Assembly (NCBI GenBank): GCA_965219495.1
Contig: OZ244777.1
Span: 3,968,001-4,032,000, forward strand
DNA from: CAZPXZ01 sp965219495
GTDB taxonomy: Bacteria; Pseudomonadota; Alphaproteobacteria; Rhodobacterales; CAZPXZ01
Direction of reading: 5' to 3'
Length of the DNA stretch: 64,000 nt
Shown here in pieces: positions 25,943 to 35,177 of the stretch. Positions within the stretch are counted from its first letter, which is position 1. Every line of letters begins with the position of its first letter. A model generated the notes under the pieces. That model was not told where the DNA came from. It saw only the letters and a program-made list of their open reading frames with translations, and searched no databases. Position numbers and translations under genes: made by a program.

Positions 25943-26590
25943 ATGGGAGCGTCAGGAAAGATCGATGAACTGATAACCGCTAGCAGGGCTCTGTACGAGC
26001 GCAAGCTGATCCATGCAGCTGGCGGCAATACGAGCGTAAGGCACGGTGATTTTGTCTGGATCAGTCAAACCGGATCGGAACTCGGAAAGCTGACCGAAAA
26101 CGAGATTGTCAAGGTCGACCTTCAAGGCAATGTATTGGAGGGCAGCGACCCTTCAAAAGAAATGGGCATGCATCTCGCAATGTATCGAGCGAGAGAAGGT
26201 GCCCGGGCCGTTGTTCATGTTCACCCGACCTATTCGATCGCCTACTCGACACTGGTCAGTCAAGAGTCCAACGATACGGTACCGCCGTTTACGGCGGCGT
26301 TTTATTTGCGGGCCGGACGCGTCCCGATGATACCCTATCACCCCTCCGGCGCGCATTCCCTGCACCAGGCTGTCGAGGCGCTGGCGTCCGTCTACCATGC
26401 GATCCTATTGCGTCAGCACGGACTCATTGTCGCCGGAGCCGACATGTCGAGGGCAATCGGCGTTGTGGAAGAAGTCGAGCAGTGCTGCCAGATTTCCGTT
26501 GTGACCGGTTTGAGAGGAGCACCACTGACGGAAACTCAATGTCGGGCGATCGATACGGCATTGGGCAGATCCTGGGATAATGTCGGCTGA
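25943..26590 (+). CDS. otnC: Class II aldolase/adducin family, OtnC-like 3-oxo-tetronate 4-phosphate decarboxylase
   Basis: Start at 25943 (MGASGKIDELITASRALYER) with GGGAGG nine bases upstream; the longer frame has no site. The 215-residue protein has the class II aldolase layout: LIHAAGGNTSVRHGDFVWIS, the zinc and catalytic region HLAMYRAREGARAVVHVHPT, and a later AILLRQHGLIVAGADMSRA with a further zinc histidine. It is followed 11 bases later by a DUF1537 kinase. That pairing is diagnostic of the OtnC/OtnK pathway, in which this enzyme decarboxylates 3-oxo-tetronate 4-phosphate to dihydroxyacetone phosphate. Exact stereochemistry is not readable. Confidence 0.78.
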   Translation: MGASGKIDELITASRALYERKLIHAAGGNTSVRHGDFVWISQTGSELGKLTENEIVKVDLQGNVLEGSDPSKEMGMHLAMYRAREGARAVVHVHPTYSIAYSTLVSQESNDTVPPFTAAFYLRAGRVPMIPYHPSGAHSLHQAVEALASVYHAILLRQHGLIVAGADMSRAIGVVEEVEQCCQISVVTGLRGAPLTETQCRAIDTALGRSWDNVG

Positions 26591-26601
26591 CCAAGCTAAC
26601 G

Positions 26602-27966
26602 ATGGATCCGCTCTTGCTGGCCTTTTACGGGGACGATTTTACCGGCTCCGCCGACGCAATGGAGGCTTTGGCAACCAACGGAGTCAAAACTGCCCTTTTC
26701 CTCGGACACCCCACTGAGAGGAGGCTGAAAGCAGGCCTCTCAGACCATCGGGCGGTTGGGATCGCCGGGACCAGTCGTACCATGACTCCCGCCCAGATGG
26801 ATAACGAACTGCCAGACCAGTTGGCGTTGCTGAATAACCTTGAACCCCGTTTTATTCACTACAAGGTTTGCGCAACATTTGATTCCTCACCCGGGATTGG
26901 CAGCATCGGGCATGCAGCCGACATTGCATTTGATGTAATTGATCCCTCCTGTGGTGTCATTGTTCAGGGCATACCTGTACTCGGTCGCTATGTCGCATTC
27001 GGCAATCATTTCACGGTGTATGGTGACCAGAGATACAGATTGGACCGACACCCAGTGATGAGCAAACATCCGATTACACCGATGGATGAAGGTGACATTC
27101 GCGTGCACTTCGCTCGGATGTCAAAGAAGTCTGTAGCACTTATCGATCTGCTTCACCTGGATGAATCACCGCAGTCTCTTTCCGATCGTTTTGACCGATT
27201 TATCGCCGACGGCATGGACATTGTTCTTTTTGACACGCTCAGTGACGAGAATCTCTTCGAAATCGGCCAATTGATTCACGAAAAATCCAAGACCTTGAAG
27301 ATTTTCGCAATTGGGTCTTCCGGTTTTGAATATGCGATTGCTCGATACTGGCGAGCGAACGGTCTAACTCCGGAACCGCAACAGTTTCCTTCGGTCGGTC
27401 CGACCAATAGGTTGATCGTCGTTTCGGGCAGTGCTGCCGCAAATACGGCGGACCAGATCAATTATGCCCTGGCGCATGGTTTTGCCGGCATCGCGCTAAA
27501 GACCGATCGATTGGTCGACGAACAAGTTGCAATAGAAGAACGTAACCGGGTGACCAAACAAGCACTTGCCCGCCTCGGCGAAAGCAAGAACCTGTTGCTC
27601 TACACCACCATAGGCCCGGATGACCCGATCATTGAGAAAACCGTGGAAGCGGCCCGACAACTCGGCATCGATCGAGGTGAGACCGGTAAGATCATCGCGA
27701 GACAGCAGGGCCTGATACTCCGTGCGCTGCTCGAAGAGACCGGGGTCGGCAGAGTCTGCGTCGCAGGTGGTGATACCTGCAGCTACACGTTACGCCAGCT
27801 AGACATCCATTCGCTGGAATTGCTGATGCCGCTCATCCCAGCGGCTCCGATGTGCCGTGCTTTCTCGGACAATGCCGGTTTGGATGGTCTGCAGGTGGCT
27901 TCAAAGGGAGGCCAGATCGGTTCTCCAGACTATTTCTTGCAGGTTCTGGAAGGGAAGAGGAGATAG
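26602..27966 (+). CDS. otnK: Four-carbon acid sugar kinase (DUF1537, OtnK/YgbK family)
   Basis: A 454-residue kinase. The N-terminal sugar-binding domain begins LLLAFYGDDFTGSADAMEAL (GDDxTGxxD substrate motif) and contains YKVCATFDSSPGIGSIG, the family's Y-K-xCSTFDSSP-GNIG segment with C-A for C-S. The C-terminal nucleotide domain has VVSGSAAANTADQI and GRVCVAGGDTCSYTLRQLDI. Family members phosphorylate 3-oxo-tetronate or similar four-carbon acids with ATP. It lies directly behind the OtnC-like aldolase, so the two should act in sequence. Sequence length and motifs are normal. Confidence 0.85.
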   Translation: MDPLLLAFYGDDFTGSADAMEALATNGVKTALFLGHPTERRLKAGLSDHRAVGIAGTSRTMTPAQMDNELPDQLALLNNLEPRFIHYKVCATFDSSPGIGSIGHAADIAFDVIDPSCGVIVQGIPVLGRYVAFGNHFTVYGDQRYRLDRHPVMSKHPITPMDEGDIRVHFARMSKKSVALIDLLHLDESPQSLSDRFDRFIADGMDIVLFDTLSDENLFEIGQLIHEKSKTLKIFAIGSSGFEYAIARYWRANGLTPEPQQFPSVGPTNRLIVVSGSAAANTADQINYALAHGFAGIALKTDRLVDEQVAIEERNRVTKQALARLGESKNLLLYTTIGPDDPIIEKTVEAARQLGIDRGETGKIIARQQGLILRALLEETGVGRVCVAGGDTCSYTLRQLDIHSLELLMPLIPAAPMCRAFSDNAGLDGLQVASKGGQIGSPDYFLQVLEGKRR

Positions 27967-28232
27967 ACTCGGACAGCCCATGTTTCTGTAACGTCGCACA
28001 GCGGGTCGGCAACAACGAACCCATATTCCGCGGGACGAGGGAGAGCCTCAGGGCGTATTGGGGCACACACCTGGGGCGCCTGCTGCCCGGCATTCAGCGC
28101 GACCCCCCGCCAGACATCCAGAACTCGCGCATGGCCGAGCGTCTGGAGTATCACGGTAATGCGACCCGAATTCACCATTGACGAGAAGGGCGTCTGTCAC
28201 CAGCAGGCCCGTGCGCTCTGGCGCTCCAAGAC

Positions 28233-29297
28233 CTAAGGCGCGAAATTCTCCGCCGGATCGATCAGATGGCACGCGGCAGTATGCTCGGGCGCCACTTCCT
28301 GCAACACGGGTTCCTCACGACGGCATCGATTCATGGCGAGTGGGCACCTTGTGTGAAAATTGCACCCGCTTGGTGGATTGATCGGACTGGGGACTTCGCC
28401 AGCCAGTACCGTTCTTTTTCTATGTCGTGCCCCAGGGCCGGGGGCAGGCGCGGCCTCAATCAACGCCCGTGTGTAAGGGTGCTGTGGATTCTTGAAAATG
28501 TCTGCGGTTCTCCCGCTTTCGACAATCTTTCCGAGATACATCACGGCGATACGGTGGCTTATATGCTCGACCACCGCAAGATCGTGAGCAATGAATAGAT
28601 AAGATATCCTTAGTTCATCTTGAAGGGCTTCGAGAAGGTTGATGATTTGTGCCTGGATCGAGACATCCAAAGATGAAACTGGTTCGTCACATACGATCAG
28701 GCTGGGTTTCAGCGCTAGAGCCCGCGCAATTCCGATACGTTGCCGTTGCCCACCTGACAACTGGTGCGGGAAGCTTAGTCTGGCCTCTGCAGGCAAACCT
28801 ACTCGATTGAACAGCAAACCAAGTTCTTGTTCTAGCGCTTTCCGATCTTTGAGGCCCTGGACCACCAACGGTTCTGCGACGGAGGCACCCATCGTCATAC
28901 GTGGATTAAGGGCAGAATAGGGGTCCTGAAATACGATCTGGATGTCTTTCCGACGGAAACGCATTTCCTCATCGGACAGGTGCGTTATGTCGGTGTTGCC
29001 CAATCGGATCTTGCCGGAGGTAGAGGGAATGAGTCGAAGAACGGCGCGAGCCAGCGTCGATTTTCCGGAGCCGCTTTCGCCGACCAATCCAAGCGTCTCT
29101 CCCTTTTGGATGTGGAACGACACGCCGTCGACTGCGTAGACTTGTCCGACCGTTCGGCCCAGAACACCTCGACGAATTGGAAAATGGACGTGGAGGTCGG
29201 TCACCTCAACGACGACATTATCTCCGGCTTCAGAATCGGCAACCGAGCCATTCGGCATGCCGTGATCTTTTGCCAGGCGTGGAAGCGAAGGGTCCAT
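28233..29297 (-). CDS. Oligopeptide/dipeptide-type ABC ATPase, DppF/OppF
   Basis: The ATG at 29297 lies nine bases past the stop of the DppD-like gene and gives about 354 residues. Walker A is GESGSGKSTLA, the signature is LSGGQRQRIGIARALAL, and Walker B is LIVCDEPVSSLD. The oligopeptide-transporter C-terminal extension with an iron-sulfur-type cysteine pattern follows (GCNFHTRCPLAMNRC). It powers import through the DppBC-type permeases at 34255-36122. The transporter genes are split: binding protein and permeases run rightward, both ATPases leftward. Confidence 0.88.
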   Translation of the reverse strand: MDPSLPRLAKDHGMPNGSVADSEAGDNVVVEVTDLHVHFPIRRGVLGRTVGQVYAVDGVSFHIQKGETLGLVGESGSGKSTLARAVLRLIPSTSGKIRLGNTDITHLSDEEMRFRRKDIQIVFQDPYSALNPRMTMGASVAEPLVVQGLKDRKALEQELGLLFNRVGLPAEARLSFPHQLSGGQRQRIGIARALALKPSLIVCDEPVSSLDVSIQAQIINLLEALQDELRISYLFIAHDLAVVEHISHRIAVMYLGKIVESGRTADIFKNPQHPYTRALIEAAPAPGPGARHRKRTVLAGEVPSPINPPSGCNFHTRCPLAMNRCRREEPVLQEVAPEHTAACHLIDPAENFAP

Positions 29298-29305
29298 TCC
29301 CAGAA

Positions 29306-30322
29306 CTAGACTACCTGGTCGGCGTGGTGACAAGCGCTCAGGTGCCCAGTCCGAATCGTTCGCAGTTGCGGCGTCTCTGATCGGCACGTTTCGCTTGCCG
29401 CTGGACACCGCAAATGAAACGCGCAGCCGGGCGGTATCCGGGCGAGATCGGGTGGCTGGCCGGGTATGGGCGTAAGTTGTCGGTTGTTCCGGCCAATCTG
29501 AACAACGGAATCAAGCAGACCACGGGTGTAAAAATGTTTTGGGTGAGCGAAAATGTCCTCGACCGTACCCGTTTCAACAACTCTACCGGCATACATGATC
29601 ATTACCCGATCGGCGATTTCGGCAACAACGCCCATTGAATGGGTAATCAACAAGAGCCCTATGCCCTCAACCGATTGCAGCTCCTTCAACAGCTGTAGAA
29701 TCTGTGCTTCCACCGTAACGTCGAGCGCTGTCGTCGGTTCGTCGGCGATTATCACCTCCGGTCGGGCGGCCAATGCCATCGCTATAACGACCCGCTGTCG
29801 CATCCCGCCCGAGAACTGGTGAGGATAGTTGTTCACTCGTTCGGCCGCGTCTGGAATTCCCACCCGTTTGAGAAGCCGAATAGCCTCTTGGCGGGCAGCT
29901 GTTCGGGTCGCGCCAAGGTGAATGCGGAACATCTCAGCGATCTGCCATCCCACCGTGTAAACAGGATTGAGAGATGACATTGGATCTTGAAACACCATCG
30001 CAATCCGGCGTCCGCACAGGCGGCGTCTCTCCGACGCCGGCATTGACAGCAGATCTTGCCCGGCGAATACTGCCCGCCCGTTGGTTACATGCCCGGGCGG
30101 CGATTCAAGGACGCCGAGTACGGCTTCCATGGTGACTGTTTTGCCGGAGCCACTCTCGCCGAGGATCGCAAGCGTTTCGCCGCTTCTAACCTGAAACGAG
30201 ACGCCGTTGGCCGCGCGCACTAGGCGCGCCCCTAATCGAAAATGCACGTGGAGGTTTGAGACGTCGAGAAGGGGCTTGTCGCTTCCCACTGCCCTGGTGC
30301 CGTCACCAACAGACGGGTTCAC
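29306..30322 (-). CDS. Oligopeptide/dipeptide-type ABC ATPase, DppD/OppD
   Basis: GTG start at 30322 with GGAG upstream; 338 residues. Walker A is GESGSGKTVTM, signature FSGGMRQRVVIAMALAA, Walker B VIIADEPTTALD, and a C-terminal GCAFHLRCPAASETC cysteine motif marks the Opp/Dpp subgroup. It heads the DppD-DppF pair. The partner proteins are the solute-binding protein (32566) and two permeases (34255, 35178). The substrate may be a sugar or sugar-acid conjugate rather than a peptide, because all nearby enzymes are carbohydrate enzymes. Confidence 0.88.
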   Translation of the reverse strand: MNPSVGDGTRAVGSDKPLLDVSNLHVHFRLGARLVRAANGVSFQVRSGETLAILGESGSGKTVTMEAVLGVLESPPGHVTNGRAVFAGQDLLSMPASERRRLCGRRIAMVFQDPMSSLNPVYTVGWQIAEMFRIHLGATRTAARQEAIRLLKRVGIPDAAERVNNYPHQFSGGMRQRVVIAMALAARPEVIIADEPTTALDVTVEAQILQLLKELQSVEGIGLLLITHSMGVVAEIADRVMIMYAGRVVETGTVEDIFAHPKHFYTRGLLDSVVQIGRNNRQLTPIPGQPPDLARIPPGCAFHLRCPAASETCRSETPQLRTIRTGHLSACHHADQVV

Positions 30323-30437
30323 TGTTCGCTCCGTTCATCTCCAAGTCCCACTGTCGAGATTATGCCGGCCATGGTGCGCGCTCTTCAGATATGTTGATCC
30401 TCATTCAACGATTCAGGTTGTGCCTGTGCGCTAAGTC

Positions 30438-31202
30438 CTAACCGCGCCCTACGAAAGGCATTTGGGTCGCCATGACCGTCATGAACAGCACATTTGACTG
30501 GAGCGGCAAGTCGGCCATGTAAGCAATGGCCTGACCGACGTGATCGACTTCCATCAGCGGTTCGACTGCGATCCTGCCGTCAGCCTGCGGTACTCCGTTG
30601 ACCATGCCCGCCGTCAACTCAGTCGCGGCGTTGCCGATGTCGATCTGACTGCAGGCGATGTTGAACGGGCGGCCGTCAAGCGCGGTGCTCTTGGTGAGAC
30701 CTGAAATCGCGTGCTTCGCCGCCGTATAAGGGGCCGAATTCGGGCGCGGGGTGTAAGCTGAAACTGAGCCGTTGTTTATGATCCGGCCGCCTTGGGGCGT
30801 TTGGGCCTTCATGATCTTGAAGGCGCCTTGAGTGCACAGGAATGCTCCGGTCAGGATTGCGGCAATTACGGCTTGCCACTGAGCGAACGTGATTTCTTCC
30901 AACGCGACTGGCGGCGCACCAACCCCGGCGTTGTTGAACAGCAAGTCAAGGCGACCGAACGTGTCTTTCGTCTTGGCGAACAATTCATCCACAGCCTCGG
31001 CGTCACCGATGTCGGTTGGTACAGGGAGCGCCTTTGCCCCGAGCGCCTCGATCTCGTTTGCCGCGACGTCGAGTGGCTCAGAGCGACGGCCGGCCAGTAC
31101 GACCGCGTGACCGCCCCGAGCGAGCGCCAATGCCGCTGCCTTGCCGATGCCAGTGCCGCCGCCGGTTATCAGCGCAACCTTTTCAAATGACCTGGCCATC
31201 AT
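30438..31202 (-). CDS. Short-chain dehydrogenase/reductase
   Basis: A 254-residue SDR. The NAD(P)-binding motif is ITGGGTGIGKAAAL, the NNAG motif is LLFNNAGVGAPPV, and the catalytic Ser-Tyr-Lys set is in NNGSVSAY and YTAAKHA. The C-terminus VMATQMPFVGRG is typical of classical SDRs. It probably oxidises a sugar acid or polyol of this island, for example in the first step towards a 2-oxo-tetronate. That role is inferred only from the adjacent OtnK, OtnC and TIM-barrel genes. Confidence 0.82.
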   Translation of the reverse strand: MMARSFEKVALITGGGTGIGKAAALALARGGHAVVLAGRRSEPLDVAANEIEALGAKALPVPTDIGDAEAVDELFAKTKDTFGRLDLLFNNAGVGAPPVALEEITFAQWQAVIAAILTGAFLCTQGAFKIMKAQTPQGGRIINNGSVSAYTPRPNSAPYTAAKHAISGLTKSTALDGRPFNIACSQIDIGNAATELTAGMVNGVPQADGRIAVEPLMEVDHVGQAIAYMADLPLQSNVLFMTVMATQMPFVGRG

Positions 31203-31335
31203 TGTCTCTTGCTCCCGACAACCTCATTCCAACGCTTAGCTTGGTCCTCACCAGTTGGCATCTGTTCTCTCATGTATCGGCGAATCCGCATTGATACGCC
31301 GTCGCCCGATCGTGACGTGCACCCCCAGATGCCGA

Positions 31336-32376
31336 TCAGGACCCAGGCGTTGCGCCGACCGCCTTCACGGATGCGGCAAGCACTTCCGGCTGGAAATGAC
31401 CATAGTATTTCCGGAGGGGAACTTCCGGTGCGTAAACATCGCGAATCCATGCAAGATAATCGCGTGATCGTATCAATGTCGCCGGAGCGACCGAGTACTC
31501 GAACCCGCGCCCGCATTCCATAATGACGGCGCCGTCAAATCCCGCGGCGACCAAGTGTTGTGACATCAAGCCGATTGGCTGATCGCCTTCGTCGAGGTGC
31601 CGTCGGCTAAATTTCCATAATCCATCCGGCCCCAGGCTCCGTTCCCAGTTCTTTGCGTGCCAATAGTTAACATGCGGGGATATTATTCTGCATTGCTCTG
31701 CTGCCGACGGTACGACGGAGCTTGGATAATCCGGATAGATCCACGCATTATCAAATGTATCGGGATTAATTCCTACGTTTGTCTCGTCAATCATTTCCAT
31801 TAGGCGAAAGGTCGACTTCGGAATGTCGCAGAGCCCATCCGGATGCATCTGGAGCGCCAGCGACGCCCCGAATTGTCGGACACGCTGCGCGTAACGTTTG
31901 AGCGATCTTGCAGAGAGTTCGAAATCGGCCGTTGTGGCGTCCCACAAACTGCGGAACAACTGACGCGTCGGTGCTCCGGGTGACGGAAGCATGGGCAAAG
32001 AGAAAACGGGCTGAACATCGATGATGTTCACCTCAAGTATCTCCCCGATCTTTGCGATCTTTTCGAGTTCGGCTTCCTGATCGGACGCCCAAGGCTCACG
32101 AAAAGTCATTCGCCGCCAGCCGAGAATGCCCTCAATACGCATGCCGGAGTCGTCGACGACCGCTTTGATCTCGCGCCACTCATCGTCCGAGACGTCGAAG
32201 ACAAGTCCTTCCTTTGTGTAGTGATCGGGCAAGAGTTCAAGCGCCTCATAGCCCTGCTCGCGCCAGAACGAGAGTTCCTTGGCCGTCGCCGACTTGTCCC
32301 AGTCACGACCTGCTTTCGGGGCCCAGCCGTGACGCCTCAGGATCGGATTGAGCTTGAACCCTAGTTTGAATGCCAT
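31336..32376 (-). CDS. Xylose-isomerase-like TIM-barrel protein
   Basis: Start at 32376 (MAFKLGFKLNPILRRHGWA) with GGAGGGA five bases upstream; the open frame runs 101 codons further without a site. The 346-residue product follows the AP-endonuclease-2/xylose isomerase-like fold: EQGYEALELLPDHY, EILEVNIIDVQPVF, LALQMHPDGL, TNVGINPDTFDNAW, VNYWHAKNWERS and DGAVIMECGRGFEYS, where the metal-binding Glu, Asp and His residues lie on successive strands. Such proteins isomerise or epimerise sugars. In the tetronate route an isomerase of this fold (OtnI type) is needed, so it is the candidate here. Confidence 0.7.
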   Translation of the reverse strand: MAFKLGFKLNPILRRHGWAPKAGRDWDKSATAKELSFWREQGYEALELLPDHYTKEGLVFDVSDDEWREIKAVVDDSGMRIEGILGWRRMTFREPWASDQEAELEKIAKIGEILEVNIIDVQPVFSLPMLPSPGAPTRQLFRSLWDATTADFELSARSLKRYAQRVRQFGASLALQMHPDGLCDIPKSTFRLMEMIDETNVGINPDTFDNAWIYPDYPSSVVPSAAEQCRIISPHVNYWHAKNWERSLGPDGLWKFSRRHLDEGDQPIGLMSQHLVAAGFDGAVIMECGRGFEYSVAPATLIRSRDYLAWIRDVYAPEVPLRKYYGHFQPEVLAASVKAVGATPGS

Positions 32377-32565
32377 TCTTCCCTCCGTCTTGAGCGTGTC
32401 ACGCAACTCGCCACGAGTTGGTCTCCGCTCTTGTCTCCCTGGAGCTTTCAGGCTACCATACTTTCGGGCAATCATATAGTTATCACTGCGAAAGGATAGC
32501 CCTTGGATTTTTGAGATGAACGGCAGGGCTATGAATGCGCTGCCGATATTGAAGGGAGAGAGAAA
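32377..32565. promoter_or_regulatory. Divergent promoter region, TIM-barrel gene and dppA-like gene
   Basis: AT-richer than its surroundings. A GAAGGGAGAGAG site precedes the plus-strand ATG, and the minus-strand gene has its own GGAGGGA. ATCATATAGTTATCACTG near 32473-32490 is a plausible -10/operator zone. No regulator gene lies in this island. Confidence 0.4.
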
Positions 32566-34104
32566 ATGAGCGCGAGTAAGACTTGGCTCCGTCGGTTTGC
32601 TACCGGAGCCTCCTTGATGTTCGTTTCGTTCGCAATGCTCGGCCTGAGCGGCGTCCCGTCGTCGTCGCAAGAAGATCAAGTCACAATTGCGCTGGTGGTC
32701 GAGCCAGAGAACCTGGACCCATGTGACGCGCCGAGCGATCGGGTTGGCAAAGTACTTCTCGGCAATATCGTCGAACGACTTCTCGACAGGGACCTCAGCA
32801 CCGGACAGCTCAAGCCCGAGTTGGCGACGTCATGGGAACAGGTGGATGACCGGACCTGGCGGTTTCATCTTCGCGAAGGAGTGCAATTTCACGATGGCTC
32901 TCCATTCAACGCCGAGGCCGCCAAGTACTCGATCGATCGTTCAATGAACGAGAATATCGCCTGTCAGATACGTGAGAAGTTCTTCAGCGATCGGTCGCTT
33001 GAAGTCACTGTCGTCGACGACATGACGATCGACATCGCAACTGACATTGACGATCCCATTCTGCCACTGCTGTTGAGCGCGCATGTCATGCATCCGCTCA
33101 GCGTACCGCTCGACGAAAATGTTCGCGTAGGGGGAGGAACCGGGCCGTACCGGTTCGTCGATTGGCAGGCCGGACGGCAGATCGTCTTGGAGCGCAATCC
33201 AGACTACTGGGGTGACGCGCCCGACGCGGCTCGCGTGGTGTTTGTCTGGCGATCCGAATCGACGGTCCGGACTGCGATGGTGGTTAATGGCGAGGCGGAT
33301 CTTGCCACCGATATCTCGTTTCAAGATGCACAGTCGCATCAAGATATCTCGGCCAGCTTTCCAAACGCCGAAACGACCAGGATAGTGTACTACGCTCGTC
33401 CTCCCATGACCGACCCCAGGGTCCGGGCGGCGATCAATTACGCTATTGACCGTGAGGGCCTTCGCGGCACGATCCTGGCACCTGGCGTTGAGTTCGCCAA
33501 AGCGCTTGTGCGGCCGTCCGTCAACGGGCACAACCCGGATTTGGCCATCTGGCCCTACAAGCCAGATGTTGCCCGCGCATTGATTGCAGACGCGGCTGCG
33601 GATGGTGTGCCGGTCGATCGCGAGATCGAATTCATCGGACGTCAGGGGCATTTCCCGAACGTCGGCGAATTCATGGAGGCTGTGACGGCGATGCTGCATG
33701 ACGCCGGACTGAATGTTCGGCTGCGCATGGTCGAAGGACCGCAGCGGTCCGAGATGATGCGTCCGCCATACCCGGATGAACCCCGTCTGTTTGTTGATCA
33801 GCATGACAATACACTGGGAGACGCTGTGGCCACCTTGTTCCACAAGGGTCATTCGGAGGGCAGGAGTTCACTGGGCACCGACGACCCCTACCTCGACTTC
33901 CTGATTGACTACGCCACCCAGCAGACCGGGGTAGAACGCACTTGGGCATGGCAGCGCGCGTTCGAGCGCCTAAACCTGGCTCTAGTGAGGGAAGCGTTGC
34001 TCTATCACATGGTAGGTTTCGTGGCGATCGGTCCGCGCATTGACTTTGCGCCTACCGAACGCACTCGGAGCGAAATCAGGCTGGCCGACATTAAACTGAA
34101 ATAG
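32566..34104 (+). CDS. ABC transporter substrate-binding protein, family 5 (DppA/OppA type)
   Basis: A 512-residue periplasmic protein. It has a signal peptide (KTWLRRFATGASLMFVSFAM, cleavage near SSSQ), then the SBP_bac_5 pattern: ALVVEPENLDPCD, DLSTGQLKPELATSWEQ, WRFHLREGVQFHDGSPFN, GTGPYRFVDWQAGRQIVL, NPDYWGDAP and DPRVRAAINYAIDREGL. It delivers ligand to the permeases at 34255 and 35178. Ribosome-binding site GAAGGGAGAG is close to the start. Family 5 proteins bind peptides, glycosides or opines; the island's enzymes argue for a sugar-derived ligand. Confidence 0.88.
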   Translation: MSASKTWLRRFATGASLMFVSFAMLGLSGVPSSSQEDQVTIALVVEPENLDPCDAPSDRVGKVLLGNIVERLLDRDLSTGQLKPELATSWEQVDDRTWRFHLREGVQFHDGSPFNAEAAKYSIDRSMNENIACQIREKFFSDRSLEVTVVDDMTIDIATDIDDPILPLLLSAHVMHPLSVPLDENVRVGGGTGPYRFVDWQAGRQIVLERNPDYWGDAPDAARVVFVWRSESTVRTAMVVNGEADLATDISFQDAQSHQDISASFPNAETTRIVYYARPPMTDPRVRAAINYAIDREGLRGTILAPGVEFAKALVRPSVNGHNPDLAIWPYKPDVARALIADAAADGVPVDREIEFIGRQGHFPNVGEFMEAVTAMLHDAGLNVRLRMVEGPQRSEMMRPPYPDEPRLFVDQHDNTLGDAVATLFHKGHSEGRSSLGTDDPYLDFLIDYATQQTGVERTWAWQRAFERLNLALVREALLYHMVGFVAIGPRIDFAPTERTRSEIRLADIKLK

Positions 34105-34132
34105 AGCCGTTAGCCGTCCCCAATTGCGGTAG

Positions 34133-34168
34133 GACTGACCACTCGCCGCCGACTGACCACTCGCCGCC
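34133..34168. repeat. Perfect 18-bp tandem duplication
   Basis: GACTGACCACTCGCCGCC occurs twice head to tail in the gap between the binding-protein and permease genes. It may be a recent slippage product; a hairpin or regulatory role is not evident. Confidence 0.7.
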
Positions 34169-34254
34169 GACTGCTCCACGCAGCCGGCGGCGATGGAATT
34201 GTCACATCCTCATGGTAATCAACTGCATGCCTTGCCGCTCTCTCGGAGGGTCTG

Positions 34255-35172
34255 TTGGCTGAGTTCCTGGGCAGACGGGCGTTGCACAGCGTCATCGCAA
34301 TGCTCAGTCTCATCCTTTTTGTGTTCGTGATCGTCAGGCTTTCGGGCAATCCTGCGCTGCTCTACCTGCCCGAATCCGCGAGCGATGAATTAATTCGGGA
34401 GTTCAACGAAAGATACGGCTTGAATGAGCCCATATTCGTCCAGTTTGGCCGCTATCTGTGGGACATCGCGCATCTCGACTTCGGCATGTCCATCCGTCGC
34501 CATATACCGGCGATCGAGGCCGTCGCCTTGGCCTATCCATGGACGCTGTTTCTTTCCGGCATTACGCTCGTCCTATCGATGCTTATCGCCATGACCGTCG
34601 GCCCCCTTGCTGCTTATCGACCGGGTTCGGTGTTTGACCGATCGGCGACCGTTCTCGCTCTGTTTGCCGCGAGTACCCCCGGCTTCTGGCTGGCGATAAC
34701 CGCAATTCTGGTGTTTGCAATCGAGTTAGGCTGGCTTCCCACATCGGGGGTTGGGGGGCCGCGCTACTGGGTCATGCCGGTGGCAGTAATGATGCTGGAA
34801 ATTACTGGCACGACCACGCAGGTCGTGCGGGGTTCCATGATCACTTCTCTGGCTTCCCCGTACATCAAGGCCGCCCGTGCCAAGGGAATGCCCGAGCGCC
34901 GGGTCGTATTTGTGCATGCCCTGCGCAATTCCTTGATCGCTGCCGTGACGGTCGCCGGGGATCAGACGCGAGGACTCATCAACGGTGCAGTGGTCGTGGA
35001 GACGATATTCGGCTGGCCGGGAGTTGGAAAGCTCATGATCGACGCCATCGTGCAGCGAGACTTCGCGGTCCTACAAGCAGCCGTCTTGGCCACGGCTTTC
35101 GCAATCTTCCTGCTCAACTTGATCATCGACATCATTTACGCAGTGCTCGATCCGCGGATTCGAGTTCGGTAG
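34255..35172 (+). CDS. ABC transporter permease, DppB/OppB type
   Basis: A 305-residue inner-membrane protein from a TTG start. The N-terminal helix HSVIAMLSLILFVFVIVRLS is followed by GNPALLYLP and the DppB-typical LNEPIFVQFGRYLWDIAHLD then FGMSIRR. The coupling loop (EAA type) reads YIKAARAKGMPERRVVFVHA, and the end VVVETIFGWPGVGKLMIDAI is a hallmark of DppB. It forms the channel with DppC encoded next, five bases downstream. Confidence 0.9.
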   Translation: MAEFLGRRALHSVIAMLSLILFVFVIVRLSGNPALLYLPESASDELIREFNERYGLNEPIFVQFGRYLWDIAHLDFGMSIRRHIPAIEAVALAYPWTLFLSGITLVLSMLIAMTVGPLAAYRPGSVFDRSATVLALFAASTPGFWLAITAILVFAIELGWLPTSGVGGPRYWVMPVAVMMLEITGTTTQVVRGSMITSLASPYIKAARAKGMPERRVVFVHALRNSLIAAVTVAGDQTRGLINGAVVVETIFGWPGVGKLMIDAIVQRDFAVLQAAVLATAFAIFLLNLIIDIIYAVLDPRIRVR

Positions 35173-35177
35173 ATGGT

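Noticed and set aside
34133..34168. The tandem 18-bp repeat as part of a CRISPR array.
   Set aside because: There are only two units with no spacer between them; it is a simple duplication.
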